In this document: piece after piece, positions 49,401-58,598 of the stretch
Layout of the letters: every line of letters starts with the position of its first letter
Position numbering within the stretch: the first letter of the stretch is position 1
Source: Bidens hawaiensis
Taxonomy: Eukaryota > Streptophyta > Magnoliopsida > Asterales > Asteraceae
Direction of reading: 5' to 3'
DNA length: 64,000 nucleotides
NCBI GenBank assembly: GCA_021521415.1
Contig: JAIQDT010003792.1
Location: 180,061 to 244,060 of the forward strand
Position numbers and translations under genes: made by a program
The notes under the pieces: generated by a model
What the model was told of the DNA's origin: nothing
Seen by the model: only the letters and a program-made list of their open reading frames with translations
Databases searched by the model: none

Positions 49401-49451
49401 CCACGCTCTACTGATGGAGCGGGTCCAAGTGGAAGTGGTCCTGAAGCTTGA
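46413..49451 (+). pseudogene. Antisense extra gene of the Tat element (putative gypsy-type transposon domain), five exons
   Basis: It lies between pol and the 3' LTR on the opposite strand. Inferred exons: 46413-47132, 47197-47718, 47789-48211, 48284-49038, 49116-49451; every intron is GT-AG (64-77 bp), and the codons join across each. The N-terminal 250 residues (FVYGNLRFPLTKFVYRVLER, HFEWVCRILG, SWKREFFYIS) resemble the domain called putative gypsy-type transposon in plant databases. Next comes an acidic, Ser/Pro/Ala-rich linker (exons 2-3). Exon 4 is a long Ala/Glu/Lys coiled coil (about 200 residues). The C-terminal exon ends SGSGPEA. Function is unknown; related antisense ORFs are documented in Tat-lineage elements. 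Damage: a one-base loss near 46815 (WYT to NRIKG shift) and TGA at 48331-48333 in place of a probable CGA. An AATAAA at 49529-49534 fits its poly(A) signal. Confidence 0.8.
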
Positions 49452-49528
49452 TTCTGAAGATCCCTTTCCACCATTAGCGTAGATTTTTGCTTTTGTATAG
49501 CTATCTTTGTAATGTTTGAATTTGATGA

Positions 49529-49534
49529 AATAAA
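49529..49534 (+). terminator. AATAAA poly(A) signal of the antisense gene
   Basis: AATAAA lies 78 bases past the stop codon at 49449-49451, in a T-rich 3' region. Confidence 0.6.
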
Positions 49535-49597
49535 GATTGTGTTAGTTCTTTGCCTTGTTTATTTTACGCATGTTTTGATCTAACTTAGTAATTTCTT

Positions 49598-49912
49598 TAG
49601 TACTTAGATAAGTTAACTTTTTAACGTGGCAGATTATAAGTTTGTCTCGCTTCCTCTTTCATGATTGTGCGGGTATGACCGTCACTTACACTTAGTAGGA
49701 TGGCTTGACTTTACTTATATCCGACCTGCGTGGAAGTTTTCCTCATCTTTTCCTTTGAAATTTTCTAAGTGTTCAGAATAAGTTAACCTTTGAACGTGGT
49801 AGATGATAGGTTGAAGTTTTGCTTCCTTGTTCGTGATTGTGCGGGTAAGACCGTCACTTGCACTTACAAGGATGGCTAAACTTTACTTACATCTGACCTG
49901 CGTGTAGGTTTT
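49598..49912. repeat. Two diverged tandem repeats of about 180 bp between pol and the antisense gene
   Basis: The words AAGTTAAC, AACGTGG, GATTGTGCGGGTA, ACCGTCACTT, AGGATGGCT and GACCTGCGTG recur in the same order in 49605-49735 and 49780-49910. The region has no ORF and separates the converging ends of pol (50128) and the antisense gene. Confidence 0.75.
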
Positions 49913-50127
49913 CCTTAAAACTTGAGATTTCTAGCGTTGTGTTTATGCGGGTTTTGCCGCCTTCCACACGTAACGACTTACTTCTTCCCCCATTTATGCG
50001 GTGAATACCGGCACATTAGTGTGGGAAGTTCGTAAGTATAAAGGTAAGGCTATCAACACATTGTGAAAGGAGAATCATTTCCATTAGAAGTGGCTCTAGG
50101 CCTTTTCTTTACAAGTTTGGAATTGAT

Positions 50128-51306
50128 CTACATATAACATTTGCGTAATTGAGCTCCATTCCATGTTCTTGGGATGGGAGTGCCATCGAGCCTTTCGAGC
50201 GTGTATGCGCCCTTTCCCAGGACCTCTTTGATAATGTATGGCCCTTCCCAGACCGGGGCCAGCTTTCCTGGGCGTTCTTGGTTCGAAGCCTCGTTGTTAC
50301 GCAATATGTAGTCTCCTACTTTGAAGTTGCAGAGTTTTACCCGCGTGTTGTAGTACTTTTGCATTTGTCGCTTGTAGTTCTCTTCACGCACTGCGGCTAA
50401 GTCTCTGCGTTCCTCGGTTAGCATAAGGTCCAACCGTCTTTCCGCATCATTGTCTTCTGGCTGAATCAAGACCCTTGGTGAGGGTAAACCAATTTCGACC
50501 GGGACCATGGCTTCAGTGCCATAAGTGAGGCTGAACGGGGTTTCTCCCGTACTGGCCTTCTTCAGCGTTCTGTTTGCCCAAAGGACGTGCGGAAGCTCGT
50601 CCACCCAGCCGGATCTGTGTTCCAAGAGTCTCTTCTTGATGCCTTCGACGATGCTCTTATTTGCTCTTTCCACCTCACCATTACCTTGCGGGTGTGCCAC
50701 TGAGGTAAAGGTGTGGGTGATTTGAAGTTCTTTCAGCCACTGTTGTAGCTTCTTGTCAGCAAAGTTGGTGTCGTTATCGCTCACCAAATTCTGTGGAAGT
50801 CCAAAACGACAAATAATAAATTCCCAAATAAATTTTTTGATATGTTTTGCGGTTGTTTGGGCTAAGGGTTTTGCTTCTATCCACTTGGTGAAGTAGTCGA
50901 TGGCTACCACTAGGAACTGAACATTTCCTGCTGCTGTTGGAAATGGGCCTGTCACATCGATGGCCCACTTCTGAAATGGCCATGAAGAGGTGACTGGAAC
51001 AAGTTCATTCTTCGGGCGGTGCGTGTTGGGTGCGTAAAGCTGGCAAGACCTGCATTTTCTGATGTATGCCAGCGCATCCGTATGCATCCCCGGCCAAAAG
51101 TATCCCGCGTTGTTTAGCTTAGCTACAACAGCGCGGGGACCTGCGTGTACTCCACAGATGCCTTCGTGTACCTCCCTTAGGAGGTAGTCAGCATCTTGGT
51201 TGTCCACGCATCTTAAGAGTGGGCCAAGAAAGTTACGTCTGTAAAGGATGTCATCGATGAGTTGATAATTCAGTGCTTTACAGCGTAGTTTTCTTGCCTG
51301 TGTTTT
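50128..51306 (-). pseudogene. Integrase of the Tat element
   Basis: In the same frame as gag-pol, after the single stop at 51307-51309. It carries the HHCC zinc finger (H and H in VHEGICGVH, then CRSC), and the catalytic triad D (AIDVTGPFP), D (VSDNDTNF) and E (NGEVERAN); counting from the methionine at 51207 these are residues 84, 144 and 180. The GPY-like module (WEGPYIIKEVL) and the usual C-terminal NGAQLRKCYM follow, and the ORF ends naturally. All catalytic residues are intact. No chromodomain is present, as expected for Tat elements. Integrase inserts the cDNA into the genome; it would be made only by read-through of the stop or from a repaired copy. Confidence 0.93.
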
Positions 51307-54300
51307 TTACTCTGGTAGTGTACCTGCCGCAAGGTATTTTATTATTGGTGTCATCCATGTTTCTGTGCCGGTTTGGATGACACAAATTTCCTTGTGCGGG
51401 ACCGAAGGTGTCTCGAGGAGTTCAATGCGGATGTCCTTTCCTAAGTGGGTGAAGGCTAACGATGCAAGCTTGCTTAACGCATCCGCAGATTTGTTTTCAC
51501 TTCGCTTGACGTGTATGACTTTGCAGTCGTTGAAATCGCGCATAAGGGATTTTGCTTGTGCGAGGTACAGGGCCATTGTGTCGTTCACGGCCGTGTACGT
51601 CCCGTTGATTTGATTGGCTACTAACATGGAATCCACGTGGGCTTCCAAGTTTTTCACTCCCATCTTACGCGCAATTCTCAGCCCAGCCAAGAATGCCTCA
51701 TACTCGGCTTCGTTATTCGTACTTGGAAAATCCAGTCGAATAGCGTAAGTGTATTCTTGGCCTGCTGGGTTGGTTAGTTTCAGCCCTGCGCCTGAACCCT
51801 CGTTACTGGCTGCTCCATCAGTGTAGAGTCGCCAGACATCATTGATGTCTTGTGCTGGAGAGGGTTGAGCCTCTTCCTGGCACTCTTTTTCCCGCGATGC
51901 AGGCACTTCTGCAATAAAGTCGGCCAGAACCTGGCCTTTTATGGCTGGTCTTGGCTTATACTTTATCGCGTATTCCCCCAACTCAATTGCCCATTTGGCT
52001 AGGCGTCCCGATAACTCGGGTTTGCCTAGAACGTTTGCAAGTTTGAAGTTGGAGAGAATGGTGATTGGGTGACCCTGGAAATACCGTCTTAACCTACGTG
52101 AAGCGTGTATAAGTGCTAAGACTAATTTTTCGAGGGTAGAGTACCGGGTTTCTACGTCTGTTAGGATACGGCTGACATAATAGATTGGCATCTGGATGCC
52201 TTTTCGCTCTACTATCAGGACTGCCCCGGCTGCTCTATCTGTTGCGGAAAGGTATAGGATTAACTCCTCTCCCGCTTTTGGTGCTGTGAGCGTTGGGAGT
52301 TCGATCAAGCGTGACCGAATCTCCTGAAAAGCTGCTTCCGCTTCTGGTGTCCAGCGGAAGTGCGTTTTCTTTAAACAGTTTCTCAACGTTGACACGAAGG
52401 GAAACGACTTATCCCCGTGGTTTGCCAAAAAGCGATTAAGTGCCACTAGTCGTCCATTCAGTGTCTGAGCCTGTTTGATGGTAGTAGGGGATTCCATTTT
52501 GATAATGGCTTCGACCTTTTCAGGGTTCGCTCTGAAGCCATCTTTAGTGACGATGACCCCCAAGAACTTCCCTTCTTCCATTCCAAAGGCACACTTGCTC
52601 GGGTTGAGCTTCATGTTTATCTTCCTGAGCGTGTTGAAAGTCTCTTCGATGTCTTTCAACATCGCTTCTGGGTCAGGGCTTTTGATGACCAAGTCATCCA
52701 TGTAGACTTCCAAGTTCCTCCCAATTTGGGCATGAAACTGGTTGTCCATCAGGCGTTGGTATGTGGACCCGGCATTCTTAAGTCCGAATGGCATCATTTG
52801 GTAACAAAATGTGCCATCGGGCGTCCGAAAAGCGGTTTTGTCCTGATCATCAACGGCCATGTGGATTTGATGGTACCCCTTATACGCGTCCAGGAAGCAT
52901 TTAAGGCGGAATGGTGCCAACGAGTCCACCTTAAGATCAATTTCAGGTAACGGATAACAATCTTTGGGGCATGCTTTGTTCAAGTCTTTGAAATCTATGC
53001 ACATGCGCCATTGTTTGTTATTCTTCGGTACCATAACGGGATTTGCAACCCAAGTTTGATATCTACTAACGCGTACGATGCCTGCGTCAAGGAGTTCCTT
53101 GACTTGGGTTCTACACGCGTTAGTTTGTTCTGGCCCCATTACTCTGCGCTTTTGTACGATCGGCGTAACAGCCGGATCGCATTTGAGCTTATGCTCTGCC
53201 TTACTTCGGGGTACACTAGTCATGTCAGCTGGTGTCCACGCGAAGATGTCAGCGTTTTTTTGTAATAAGCGCTTGAGTAAGGTGCGTGTGGGATCAACAA
53301 TTGTTGGGCTAATAGAGACGGCCTGGTCAGGGTACTTGCCGTTGAAGGCCCATCTTTCTGGTTCGGTGATGGTTGGTTTAGCCATCTTTGGTTTGGGTTT
53401 AGATGAGACAGATGCGATGCATACCTGGGGAATGCCGGTGATCATCGCTACACCCTCAGCTGTTGGCCATCCCATCATGCCGTGGACTGAGGATACCACG
53501 GCGTTGAATCTTGCCATTCCGTCTCTCCCGAAGAGAATGTCGTATGTGTGGTGTGGCTTCCTCATCACGACAAAGTCCACATCTTCTGTGCGGGAGTGTT
53601 TCCCATCCGTAAGAGTGACGGGGAAAGATAGGATACCCAGGGGGGTGTTTGTGCTGCCATCAAACCCTTCCATCGAGGCGCAGATCGTTTCCAGGCGTTC
53701 CTTGTCTTCGTCATCTAGCTTGTCGAAGATCTGCCTGTACATCACCGTTGACGAGGCGCCGTTGTCAGCAAGAGTGCGAGAAGTGATGTAGTGCCCCAGC
53801 TGGCTTTTGATGACGATAGGGCCTTCTTTGCTGGGTCCTCCTGGCACTCGCGGGAAGCGCACCTCAGCTTCCTTCCACGCACATGGTTCTGTCGTTCGCC
53901 TTTTTATTCCTCTGATCTTACCATGAACCATGTTGATGCTGATGTCAACGGGCTTTCGTCCGTTGCCTCGGTACCGGTTGTCGTTCCTTCCTCCCTTCTT
54001 GATTGATGCCACCAGGTGTGCCAGTCTTCCATCCTTGACGAATGCTTCAACAATATCCTTCAAGGATGTACACTCTTCCGTACCATGACCTTTTGTCCCG
54101 TGGAAGTCACAGGATTTGCTCTGATCCGCATTAGGTCGCTGCCGGATCATTGGAGCTTTTGGCCATGGTAGCTTTTCAGTGGCAAATATCTCCGTGACGC
54201 TTTTGGTGAGTGGCGTCCACCGGTGATTTTGGCTTGAAGGGTGTGTGTGATTTCTTCCGCCAACAAGAGGGTGAGAGCTGGATGAGGTGTCAAAGTTTAC

Positions 54301-55485
54301 CCTTGACTGCCAGATACCTAGCTTCCTCTTTTTGTTCTGCCGGGCGATCCGAACATTGTTCTCTCTTGTCCTCTGCGTGTAGAGGTGTGTACTCTGGGGA
54401 AGATCCCTTCCCAGTTGCTTCTCCGTCTCGGTAAAGCGCTTGGCCGCCGTCATGATGGCATCCCATGTTGATGGCATGCCATCCTTACCCGTCAATGTGC
54501 GGATAAGCTCTGGGTATTCGGCGCCCTGGATGAAAGCGGCGCGAACAAGATCTTCACTTATGTTGCCGAGACTTAGCTTTTTGGAGTTGAAGCGAGTGAT
54601 GAAGTCTAGTAAATATTCATCCTCCTCTCTAACGCAGTTGAGGATCGTCCACTGTTCTTCAGTATATTTCCTCTGCTGGCTGAAGTGCTGGCTGAACTTG
54701 TTCTGAAAGTCCGCCCAATCATAAATGTGGTGGACCGGTAAACGGTCGAACCATGCCCTGGCCGCTCCAACCAGAGTCATCTGGAACATATAACACCACG
54801 TGGGTTCCGTCCAGTTACTGACGGTTGCCCCCGCAATGAATCTGTTCAAGTGGTCGTCTGGGTCGGATAGACCATCATAAGTGCCAATGTTGGACATTTG
54901 TTTGGCACTTCTCGGGGCGATTGCTTCCGCAATGTCCCTTGCGAACTTTGACTTTCCTGCATTTGTAGCAGTTGGTCTAAAGGTTTTGGAGAAGTCACGC
55001 GGGTTTCTCTCCGCATTTGTTGGTTTAAAAGCTTCCCCAAAATTCCTTTTCGGTTGGAAGTCCGTTTCCTTACGCTTCCCTTTCGCCTTATGGCGAGTGT
55101 TTGCGTCGGTATCGGATTCTTCCCTCTCGTCGTCTGAGTACTCGCACTCACTGTTCATATTGAGATGTTGGCGAGTACTGCCGAATTCGTCAGCCTGTTG
55201 AACTGAACGCAAGCGTTCATCCAATTCAGCTTGGAACTCTCTCTGACGTGCTTCGGCCCACGCCTTCACTTGATCTAGTGTTTGGCGAGGGACCCTCGTT
55301 CGTTTTTCCAACTGGGCATCAGTGAACCCCAGTGGAATATTTACTGCACTTGCCCCGGCTTGGGTAGTCTGGGTAGTGTTCGTAAGATTTGTATAACCGC
55401 CGGTGTTCCCCCCAGTTGCTGGGGTTGTGGTTACCGGGGTTTCTTGGTCGATTACTGGCCTTTGGACCGGAGTAACGTTAACCAT
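51307..55485 (-). CDS. gag-pol: Gag-pol polyprotein of a Tat-lineage Ty3/gypsy element (gag, PR, RT, RNase H, aRNase H)
   Basis: A 1392-codon open frame. Gag capsid is at about residues 195-360 (GTYDGLSDPDDHLNRF; ARAWFDRL). A CCHC-like knuckle CDFHGTKGHGTEEC is at 459-472. Protease has ADNGASS (573-579), with Asn in place of the usual Ser/Thr. RT is at about 770-960 with VYMDDLV (catalytic YMDD 928-931). The RT-linked RNase H follows to about 1195, with LSATDRAAGAVL where its catalytic Asp is usually found. A second, archaeal-type RNase H covers about 1217-1345 (LYTDGAASNEGSGAG, NNEAEYEAFLAGL, HVDSMLV, SADALSKLA) with its acidic residues intact. The double RNase H, primer site, lack of a chromodomain and antisense gene place it in the Tat lineage. 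It ends at TAA 51307-51309, which is followed in frame by the linker and integrase, so the stop is probably a mutation (GAA to TAA). Confidence 0.93.
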   Translation of the reverse strand: MVNVTPVQRPVIDQETPVTTTPATGGNTGGYTNLTNTTQTTQAGASAVNIPLGFTDAQLEKRTRVPRQTLDQVKAWAEARQREFQAELDERLRSVQQADEFGSTRQHLNMNSECEYSDDEREESDTDANTRHKAKGKRKETDFQPKRNFGEAFKPTNAERNPRDFSKTFRPTATNAGKSKFARDIAEAIAPRSAKQMSNIGTYDGLSDPDDHLNRFIAGATVSNWTEPTWCYMFQMTLVGAARAWFDRLPVHHIYDWADFQNKFSQHFSQQRKYTEEQWTILNCVREEDEYLLDFITRFNSKKLSLGNISEDLVRAAFIQGAEYPELIRTLTGKDGMPSTWDAIMTAAKRFTETEKQLGRDLPQSTHLYTQRTRENNVRIARQNKKRKLGIWQSRVNFDTSSSSHPLVGGRNHTHPSSQNHRWTPLTKSVTEIFATEKLPWPKAPMIRQRPNADQSKSCDFHGTKGHGTEECTSLKDIVEAFVKDGRLAHLVASIKKGGRNDNRYRGNGRKPVDISINMVHGKIRGIKRRTTEPCAWKEAEVRFPRVPGGPSKEGPIVIKSQLGHYITSRTLADNGASSTVMYRQIFDKLDDEDKERLETICASMEGFDGSTNTPLGILSFPVTLTDGKHSRTEDVDFVVMRKPHHTYDILFGRDGMARFNAVVSSVHGMMGWPTAEGVAMITGIPQVCIASVSSKPKPKMAKPTITEPERWAFNGKYPDQAVSISPTIVDPTRTLLKRLLQKNADIFAWTPADMTSVPRSKAEHKLKCDPAVTPIVQKRRVMGPEQTNACRTQVKELLDAGIVRVSRYQTWVANPVMVPKNNKQWRMCIDFKDLNKACPKDCYPLPEIDLKVDSLAPFRLKCFLDAYKGYHQIHMAVDDQDKTAFRTPDGTFCYQMMPFGLKNAGSTYQRLMDNQFHAQIGRNLEVYMDDLVIKSPDPEAMLKDIEETFNTLRKINMKLNPSKCAFGMEEGKFLGVIVTKDGFRANPEKVEAIIKMESPTTIKQAQTLNGRLVALNRFLANHGDKSFPFVSTLRNCLKKTHFRWTPEAEAAFQEIRSRLIELPTLTAPKAGEELILYLSATDRAAGAVLIVERKGIQMPIYYVSRILTDVETRYSTLEKLVLALIHASRRLRRYFQGHPITILSNFKLANVLGKPELSGRLAKWAIELGEYAIKYKPRPAIKGQVLADFIAEVPASREKECQEEAQPSPAQDINDVWRLYTDGAASNEGSGAGLKLTNPAGQEYTYAIRLDFPSTNNEAEYEAFLAGLRIARKMGVKNLEAHVDSMLVANQINGTYTAVNDTMALYLAQAKSLMRDFNDCKVIHVKRSENKSADALSKLASLAFTHLGKDIRIELLETPSVPHKEICVIQTGTETWMTPIIKYLAAGTLPE

Positions 55486-55531
55486 TTCTTCAGAAATTTT
55501 GAAAAAACTAAGAATTAGTTCTAGCTTTTAT

Positions 55532-55547
55532 GCACGGATGGCGCCAA
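55532..55547 (-). other. Primer-binding site of the Tat element
   Basis: TTGGCGCCATCCGTGC on the minus strand directly follows the 5' LTR. TGGCGCC starts are usual for Tat/Athila elements; the tRNA is probably not iMet, and the exact isoacceptor cannot be named from this alone. Confidence 0.75.
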
Positions 55548-56512
55548 TGAAGAAACACTAAGTGAACCCACGGGCAGATTATAGATAATCTGGGGGTTAA
55601 GTAATGTTTCCCACGAGGATGAGGTCCAGCAGAGAAGTTTGTTCTTCAGGGGACCTACAAAACAGACACCGTAAGCTCGTCACTGAGAAGGGGGGGTTCC
55701 TCCTTGTGACCACCCTCCGGCGTGAGAATCAGACTAGATTGCTCTGAATATAAGTGTATATTAAGAGATTGCTAGATAAGATTGAGATATCAGATGCTGT
55801 CCTTACCATTCCAAGGTGTTGGAGTATTTATAGCCGAAGGTAGGTTTCCTAGAAGGTACAGCCGGCTGAATAGTATTCCTGTTCCACCAACAGTGGACTA
55901 CGCACAGGCCATGCTGGTTGGTGGATAGGCTACGGCCAACAGTAAAGGTCGGCAGTACACTGTTCCTTTACTGCCGGCTACGCACTGTTCCACCAACTGT
56001 AGGCTGCGCACGTCCCATCGTAAGGGTTGGTGAGTAGGCAGCGACTAATAGTGACAAACAGTACTAGAGGGTGCTCCTCCTCGTATTGTTGTCGGTGAGC
56101 TGTCACCCTGTGATTGGTTCATGGGCTGTTCTGGTCAAATTGTCTGTTCCGCCCATACCTTAGTAGGTATAGTACGAAAGATCTTCCAGAAGCATACGGA
56201 CTGGCTCATTTAGGCGGGAGTATTCCTGCCTTGCTCATTCCTTCATGTGACTACTGAAGTGGCTAATACCTTGTGCGTGTAGCCTTGCTATTAGTGCGGG
56301 TAGCCTTCCCTGATGGCTTGTATCCGCAGCTGCGGGAACAGGCGGGGTACTTCACCATTGGGAGGCTTTCCATGCGGGTACAGCTGGCGTACTGCGCGTA
56401 AGGTTCTCTGAGCATGGTGGGTCCTGCTGGAGCAGTTGGTCGTTGCGCAGACGTCCCTGTTCAAGGTGAGTCTTGCGGGTCCAACTGGGCTCTGCTGGGA
56501 CCTACCTCTTCA
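55548..56512 (-). mobile_element. 5' LTR of the Tat-lineage element (965 bp)
   Basis: TGAAGAAACACTAAG...CTACCTCTTCA. It drives transcription of gag-pol on the minus strand; the start site is not marked, although a TATTTATA box at about 55825-55832 on plus hints at sequence used on one strand. See the 3' LTR for identity. Confidence 0.95.
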
Positions 56513-57159
56513 AATAGACCAGGCCCTTAAAATTCCAAAAAAGGGGAAAAAAAATAACTTTGGGACTCGACTTATCTTTTTAGTTTTATCTGTATTTTTC
56601 AAAATAAAGTCATTTATGAATCAACACAACAAGCAGTAATTCATACACTCAAAGAAAACATCAACCCATATAAATTATTGAACGAAATCTGACGAAATCC
56701 ATAAAAAAATCTGGACATATAAGCACAATCGAGTAAACATGACTTAAACCTTTTCTAATTTGGCACAAGCTTAAAGTAATCAACCATAAAATGAATATAA
56801 ATCAAACATAAAGTAAGCATAAGCAAATATATAATTAGTACCTCATCTTGAATCGTGAATGAGAGCCAGTAAGTGAAGCCCAAAAAACGTTGAAAGCTTG
56901 AATCATGAATCAAATAGATATTAAGCAGAAAATCGAAATCGAAATCAAAGTCGAACGAAACAAATCAAAGACCAAATTCGTAAGACGAAGATGAAGTTCA
57001 ATCCATGGAAATTTATCTAGCGATTGGAATGGATTGGATGGAGGATATTCAATGCTCAAGCGTTTTACAATTAATGGTGAAAGAGAGAAGTAGCATCTCC
57101 GGCGAGGGTCGGGGTTGGCCTGCGGACGTGAAGGGTAATAAATACAAGGGCGTCTGAAG
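56513..57159. other. Sequence between Tat and a hAT MITE; possible 5' end of a host gene
   Basis: No certain gene. On the minus strand, 57170-56910 forms an open frame of weak character, and CT-rich sequence at 57060-57100 resembles a plant 5' leader. No assigned product. Confidence 0.3.
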
Positions 57160-57612
57160 TAGAGGTGCACAAATCGGTTTTTTTAAAAAAACCGGTTCGG
57201 TTAATAACCGGACCGGTTTTTCTTGGCCTGGAAAAAAACCGGTTTTTAAATAACCGGACCGGTTTATTAACCGGTTTTTTTGGTGCAAAACTCGGACCGG
57301 TCTAACCGGTTAGGACCGGTTTAGAAACCGGTTAGAACCGGTTAATAACCGGTTTTTTTAATTAACCGGTTTTTTTTTTTAAAATAACCGGTTAATAACC
57401 GGTTTTTTTCATAATAACCGGTTTTAAAATTAACCGGTTTTTTCCATAACCGGTTCAGTAACCGGTTTTTTCTCTAGAACTTGTAACCGATATACGAACC
57501 GGCGGTTACTAAACCGGTCAAACCGGTTTTTAAATAACCGGTTTTTGTAAAATCCGGTTTTCGGTTTAAACCGTTGAACCGGTTCACCAACCGGTTTTTT
57601 TGCCCATCTCTA
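57160..57612. mobile_element. hAT-type MITE (453 bp) filled with AACCGGTT palindromes
   Basis: The ends TAGAGGTGCACAAA and (reverse complement of the right) TAGAGATGGGCAAA match at 11 of 14 positions. The perfect 8-bp duplication GTCTGAAG flanks it (57152-57159 and 57613-57620), the signature of hAT elements. The interior holds some two dozen AACCGG/CCGGTT units, so almost any part can fold back. There is no transposase. Confidence 0.85.
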
Positions 57613-57620
57613 GTCTGAAG

Positions 57621-58465
57621 TAGAGAGAACATGTAGGTGGAAGGGTGGCTATATGATTTATAATGTAATATATATATATATATATAAATGAAACTTCTAA
57701 AATTTTAGGTGTCGCGCTCTGGTTGCTCCTCTTTTTTTTGGAGTCACCAGATTTGTTTGATTTTAAAATGGTGAGCTCTTATTGATTTAACCCGGTTTGA
57801 CCCAAATAACTTAAACGGGTTATAACAACTCAAAAATCTAATTCTTACAGGTCTCTCTCTCCATTTTATTCTATCTGAACTTTATGATTCTCAACACCAC
57901 TTCCATTGCTTCTTACTTCTTCGTCGAAAAGTCGGACATAGTGAAGTCACACACCGTCTCCTCCCTTTGTTTATACTCAAGCCTCACACAAACCACATCA
58001 CATATTGTCCTTTCATTCCCCAGTCATCACCTCCTGTTCTAAAACCCTACTTCGTCCCCCCTGCTTCTTAATGCCGTTGGATTTGTAACTACAAGGCATA
58101 TATAATCTTCAGTTTCTTGATTAACTTGAGGTTAATGTTTATCTAAATTGCGTTTTGAATTTCTTGTATGTTTGTCTGATAATGTGTTACGTCTCCTGCT
58201 ACGGAGATTGGATTCACTTAGGATACGAAACCACTTGCTTTGCATTACAAGGTTAGATTCCTTAGTTTTCTCTTTCTAATCTTTTGTTTCTATTTCGATC
58301 GTTATTAGTTGTGATGGAAAGAGTAATTTTCTTTCTTTAGCTTATAGTTATGATCCTCATTTGCTTTATTGTTATATAGTTTCGTTGTTATCTTTAGGTT
58401 TATTTTGTATTGGTGATATTTTAATTTGTTGTTGTCTTTAATAGGGTTAGTGTTTGACTTCGAGT
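57621..58465. other. Non-coding; pyrimidine-rich leader-like stretch
   Basis: 57850-58080 is pyrimidine-rich on the plus strand and reads like a plant 5' UTR (CTCTCTCTCC, ACCCTACTTCG). A GT-rich, T-rich intron-like sequence follows from about 58120. No ORF of note. An (AT)n run lies at about 57668-57686. Confidence 0.35.
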
Positions 58466-58598
58466 ATGCAAGTTTTACAAGCCATGGGTTTCTATTTGCT
58501 TTGTGTGGGGAGTTTTATTGACCAGGGCTATAAAACACTTTTTCCCAGTATGCAAGTTTTACAAGCCATGGGTTTCTATAGTTTTACAAGCCATGGGC
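58466..58598. repeat. Duplicated 30-bp segment plus a partial third copy
   Basis: ATGCAAGTTTTACAAGCCAT and the ten bases after it occur at 58466-58495 and 58550-58579; AGTTTTACAAGCCATGGG follows again at 58580-58597. Each full copy begins with an ATG. Confidence 0.9.

Noticed and set aside
53078..53791. 237-codon plus-strand ORF inside the Tat gag-pol
   Set aside because: It is antisense to the conserved protease and RT region, has no family resemblance and is explained by the codon bias of the real frame on the minus strand.
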